The notes under the pieces are model-generated. The model was not told the DNA's origin and searched no databases. It was given only the letters and a program-made list of their open reading frames with translations. Shown piece after piece: positions 61,445 through 64,000 of a stretch of DNA of 64,000 nt. The first letter of the stretch is position 1. Every line of letters begins with the position of its first letter. Source of the DNA: Thalassospira sp. (lineage in GTDB: Bacteria; Pseudomonadota; Alphaproteobacteria; Rhodospirillales; Thalassospiraceae). The DNA is taken from contig NZ_JAUYHK010000011.1 of the NCBI RefSeq assembly GCF_030690045.1, positions 620,001 through 684,000 of the forward strand, read 5' to 3'. The translations under genes were made by a program, and so were the position numbers.

Positions 61445-62242
61445 ATGTCCGAAATTTCTCACCCGGCCTCCGGGCCTGTTTCCCGTCTTGATCACGATGC
61501 CGTCGCCATTCTGACGCTGGATCGTTCGCAATCGCGCAATGCCCTGTCGGGCGAAATGATGGCGGCCCTGCATGCCGCCCTTGACGATATCGCCCAAACC
61601 CCGGCGATCCGGGCCGTGATTCTGGCGGCCAATGGCCCGGTCTTTTGCGCCGGTCATGATTTGCGTGAAATGAATGCGATTACCGATTGCAACCGCCACG
61701 CGGCCCTGTTTGAACAATGCAGCGCCCTGATGATGCGGATTGTCACCTTGCCACAACCGGTTATTGCCCGCGTGCATGGCATGGCGACCGCCGCCGGGTG
61801 CCAGCTGGTCGCCAGTTGCGATCTGGCGGTTGCCGGGCGTTCGGCGCGATTTGCCACACCGGGGGTCAATATCGGCCTGTTTTGTTCAACCCCGATGGTC
61901 GCATTGTCGCGCAATATCCCGCGCAAACATGCCATGCGCATGTTGTTGACCGGCGATCCGGTGCCCGCCGATCTGGCTTTTCAGATGGGGCTGGTATCCG
62001 ATGTCGTCGATGATGATAACCTCATTGCTGCAACCAATACCCTTGTCGCCCGGATTGCCGCCAAATCGGGATCAACCATCACCCTTGGCAAGGCCGCCTT
62101 TTACCGGCAGGCGGAAATGCCATTGGCGGATGCCTATAATTATGCGGCGCGCGTCATGACCGACAATATGCAAACAAACGACGCCCGCGAAGGCATTGGG
62201 GCCTTTGTTGAAAAACGTCACCCCGAATGGCGTCATGACTGA
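61445..62242 (+). CDS. Enoyl-CoA hydratase/isomerase-family protein
   Basis: Crotonase-fold enzyme, 265 residues. Oxyanion-hole segments AVILAANGPVFCAGHDLREM and HGMATAAGCQLVASCDLAVA are visible; the first catalytic glutamate position of classic hydratases is not obvious (CDLAVAGRSARFATPGVNIG), so hydratase activity is uncertain. Start 61445 has AGGGAG upstream. Such genes lie near the thioesterase-rplM group in related genomes. A role in fatty-acid or leucine degradation is possible. Confidence 0.86.
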   Translation: MSEISHPASGPVSRLDHDAVAILTLDRSQSRNALSGEMMAALHAALDDIAQTPAIRAVILAANGPVFCAGHDLREMNAITDCNRHAALFEQCSALMMRIVTLPQPVIARVHGMATAAGCQLVASCDLAVAGRSARFATPGVNIGLFCSTPMVALSRNIPRKHAMRMLLTGDPVPADLAFQMGLVSDVVDDDNLIAATNTLVARIAAKSGSTITLGKAAFYRQAEMPLADAYNYAARVMTDNMQTNDAREGIGAFVEKRHPEWRHD

Positions 62243-62248
62243 CCGGAA

Positions 62249-63166
62249 TCACACGGCGACCAATGACGGTCTGAGGGTCATCGCGCCGCTCAGACTGTCT
62301 CCTTGCTGCAAAACGCGCACATCACCATAATCTTTGAAATCAACGCGATTCTGCACATTGGGCACATGCGATACTGGTTCCAGACAAATCGCATCGCCCG
62401 ATGGCGGCAGATAAACCTGCAAATTGCGCAATGTCTCATCCGCCCCGATCACCAACCGCACGCCATTTTCCGGCCAGATGATTTCGGCAATCCCCGTCCA
62501 GCCATGATAATGCGCATCCAGCCCGCGCTGACGCCGGGCCAGTTTGGGGTCGGAAAAATCGCGACCCAGATCAATCACCACCGGGGCCACCGGCAATTTT
62601 CCGTCATCATTGCGAAAACTGCCAAGGGCGGAAAAACAGATTTCCGCATCTTCGGTGGCATAAAACCACGGATGCAGGCCAATGCCATAGGGCATCGGAC
62701 GGGCGGCCAGATGACTGACGCCAATTTCAATGCGCAAACCATCTCCCTCCGGCGTAATTTCCTGCCAGGCGACATAATCAAAACCGTTGGGCGATTCATC
62801 ATACCGATGCTCCAAACGCAGCCGCGTGGCATCGCGTTTCATCACCTGCCAGTCGGCATAAAGGCCAAAGCCATGAATCGCATGCGGGTCCGGCGCGCGA
62901 TTGGCCGGAACCGTAACCGTCCGGCCATCAAATTCAAACTGGCTGTGGGCCAGACGATTGGCAAACGGCACCAGCGGAAAACATCCCAAGGCAGACGGGT
63001 TACACGATAAAATCGCCTTTTTGTCAGCGGGACGCAACAACGGCACATACCCCTGCCCATCCGGGCGGTTCCAGTCAAGCCGCGTAATCGCCCCACCCCG
63101 CGGCAGCACGCCCACGCGAAAATCCCCGCACTGCCACAGGATTTCCGTGTCGGATTTTTTTTGCAT
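62249..63166 (-). CDS. Aldose 1-epimerase (GalM)-family protein
   Basis: Aldose-1-epimerase-like fold: beta-sandwich with PLVPFANRLAHSQFEFDGRTV, HAIHGFGLYADWQV (catalytic His in the HGF motif), and PYGIGLHPWFYA (second His), then LEPVSHVPN near the end. 305 residues. Sugar mutarotation in cytosol. Divergent from a FadR-type regulator, so it may be controlled by it; other genes of the pathway lie beyond the right edge. Confidence 0.88.
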   Translation of the reverse strand: MQKKSDTEILWQCGDFRVGVLPRGGAITRLDWNRPDGQGYVPLLRPADKKAILSCNPSALGCFPLVPFANRLAHSQFEFDGRTVTVPANRAPDPHAIHGFGLYADWQVMKRDATRLRLEHRYDESPNGFDYVAWQEITPEGDGLRIEIGVSHLAARPMPYGIGLHPWFYATEDAEICFSALGSFRNDDGKLPVAPVVIDLGRDFSDPKLARRQRGLDAHYHGWTGIAEIIWPENGVRLVIGADETLRNLQVYLPPSGDAICLEPVSHVPNVQNRVDFKDYGDVRVLQQGDSLSGAMTLRPSLVAV

Positions 63167-63271
63167 GGTATCGCTTCCCGGTTTACGGTTAAATCGTATG
63201 ATGACTTCACCATGACGACCTTTGTCCCTGTCGTGTTACCGGATCAGGCCGCCAACAAAATCAGAGCCATA

Positions 63272-64000
63272 ATGAACAACACCGCGCCCAAAAAAACGCA
63301 ACGCAAAATTTCCCTGACCGAAAAAGTCATCGCCAGCCTGCGCAGCGAGATCGAAGGCGGCAATCTGACGCCGGGGACAAAATTGCCAACCGAACCGGCC
63401 TTGACCGAAAAATTCGGCGTCAGCCGCACCGTCATCCGCGAGGCGATTGCCGCCCTCAAGGCCGATGGTCTGCTGGAACCGCGTCAGGGTGCCGGGGTGT
63501 TTGTTCTGGCCCCTAGTCCCCGTAAACTCAGCGGTTCGATCTTTGCCGTCGATTATGCGCAGATTTCCGATGTACTGGAAATTCTTGAACTGCGCATGGC
63601 GGTGGAAATCGAGGCGGCGGGCCTGGCCTGTGCCCGCAGTTCGGTGGCACAACAGGCCAAGATTTACGAAGCCTTGCAAGAAATGACCGATCAGGTCGAA
63701 AAAGGCAGTCCTGCCGAAAAGGCCGATTACGAATTTCACCGCGCCATCGCCGACGCCACCAACAATCGCCGTTATGGTGAATTTCTGGAATATCTGGGCG
63801 ACAAGACCATTCCGCGTGCGCAACTGCGCCGCAAACCGGCCGAGGCCGCCGATCAGGCCGCCTATATGGCAAAAATCCTGACCGAACATCACCGGATTTA
63901 CGATGCGATTGCCACCCGCGATTCTGAAAAAGCCCGGCAAGCGATGCGCGACCATCTCAGCCAAAGTCAGGCCCGGTATCAAAGCCTGTTGCGGCAACGC
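63272..64000 (+). CDS. FadR-family (GntR/FCD) regulator, partial at right edge
   Basis: GntR-superfamily regulator of the FadR (FCD) class. N-terminal winged helix ISLTEKVIASLRSEIEGGNLTPGTKLPTEPALTEKFGVSRTVIREAIAALKADGLLEPRQG is given here by its ends; the C-terminal FCD helices follow (VLEILELRMAVEIEAAGLA, FHRAIADATNN, HHRIYDAIATRD), carrying the metal/ligand His and Asp residues. 243 codons are visible with no stop before the window end; almost the full length of the family. ATG at 63272 chosen; 63212 is in frame. Divergent from the aldose epimerase gene. Such regulators often control sugar-acid catabolism. Confidence 0.9.
   Translation, partial: MNNTAPKKTQRKISLTEKVIASLRSEIEGGNLTPGTKLPTEPALTEKFGVSRTVIREAIAALKADGLLEPRQGAGVFVLAPSPRKLSGSIFAVDYAQISDVLEILELRMAVEIEAAGLACARSSVAQQAKIYEALQEMTDQVEKGSPAEKADYEFHRAIADATNNRRYGEFLEYLGDKTIPRAQLRRKPAEAADQAAYMAKILTEHHRIYDAIATRDSEKARQAMRDHLSQSQARYQSLLRQR

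Overview
The window looks like ordinary chromosome from a free-living, motile, probably marine alphaproteobacterium. I would guess Rhodospirillales, Thalassospira-like. This rests on the gene content: a class I PHA synthase, a complex I NDUFS4-type subunit, the thioesterase–rplM–rpsI and aminotransferase–hom–glpX–recJ neighbourhoods, MotAB and a chemoreceptor, and many EamA/MFS exporters. The genus is inference. There is no rRNA operon, CRISPR array, recognisable prophage or complete insertion sequence. Most of the DNA is tightly packed single genes and two- to three-gene operons on both strands.

Region by region: 1-3.8 kb is a zinc-homeostasis locus. zur-znuC-znuB (znuB runs off the left edge) diverges from hisI and a COG0523/CobW GTPase, with a near-consensus Zur box in between. 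3.9-8.7 kb holds an aldo/keto reductase, a YitT membrane protein, a secreted polysaccharide lyase-like protein, tRNA-Arg and tRNA-Pro around a complex I subunit gene, and a DUF192/histone-deacetylase-like pair. 8.8-12.3 kb is a family III CoA-transferase gene whose last ~110 bp are repeated 2.08 kb downstream; the repeats flank a divergent LysR/quinone oxidoreductase cassette. 12.3-15 kb is a TPP-riboswitch-controlled thiamine-precursor ABC transporter (thiZXY). 15-24.8 kb is mixed metabolism: an MBL-fold hydrolase, EamA, an FAD oxidoreductase, a cystathionine synthase/lyase-type enzyme, ChaN, a SocA/Panacea-like protein, apt, and an overlapping spermidine-synthase-like/methyltransferase pair.

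24.9-28.4 kb is the motility part, with a chemoreceptor carrying a periplasmic CxxCH haem-binding motif followed by motA-motB. 28.4-34.9 kb has an MBL hydrolase, a SAM hydrolase family protein, a TPR/SHOCT-like/SPOR lipoprotein, a protein with a decayed EAL domain, dinB and three identical tRNA-Glu genes. 35-38.3 kb has an MFS carrier, a periplasmic binding protein and a 678-bp noncoding stretch rich in hairpins before a CI-like regulator. 38.3-49.2 kb has recJ, an Hsp70-like protein, glpX, hom, an AlaC/DapL-like aminotransferase, an OmpA-type lipoprotein and phaC. 49-64 kb has a di-haem peroxidase, two EamA exporters, a MocR regulator divergent from one of them across a perfect palindrome, argC, rpsI-rplM, a PaaI thioesterase, enoyl-CoA hydratase, an aldose epimerase and a FadR-type regulator cut by the right edge.

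The points most worth a second look are the Zur-box/hisI/CobW arrangement, the repeat-flanked LysR-qor cassette, the c-haem chemoreceptor, the degenerate EAL protein, the MocR-EamA operator and the structured noncoding region at 37.1-37.8 kb. I found no clearly new multi-gene system.
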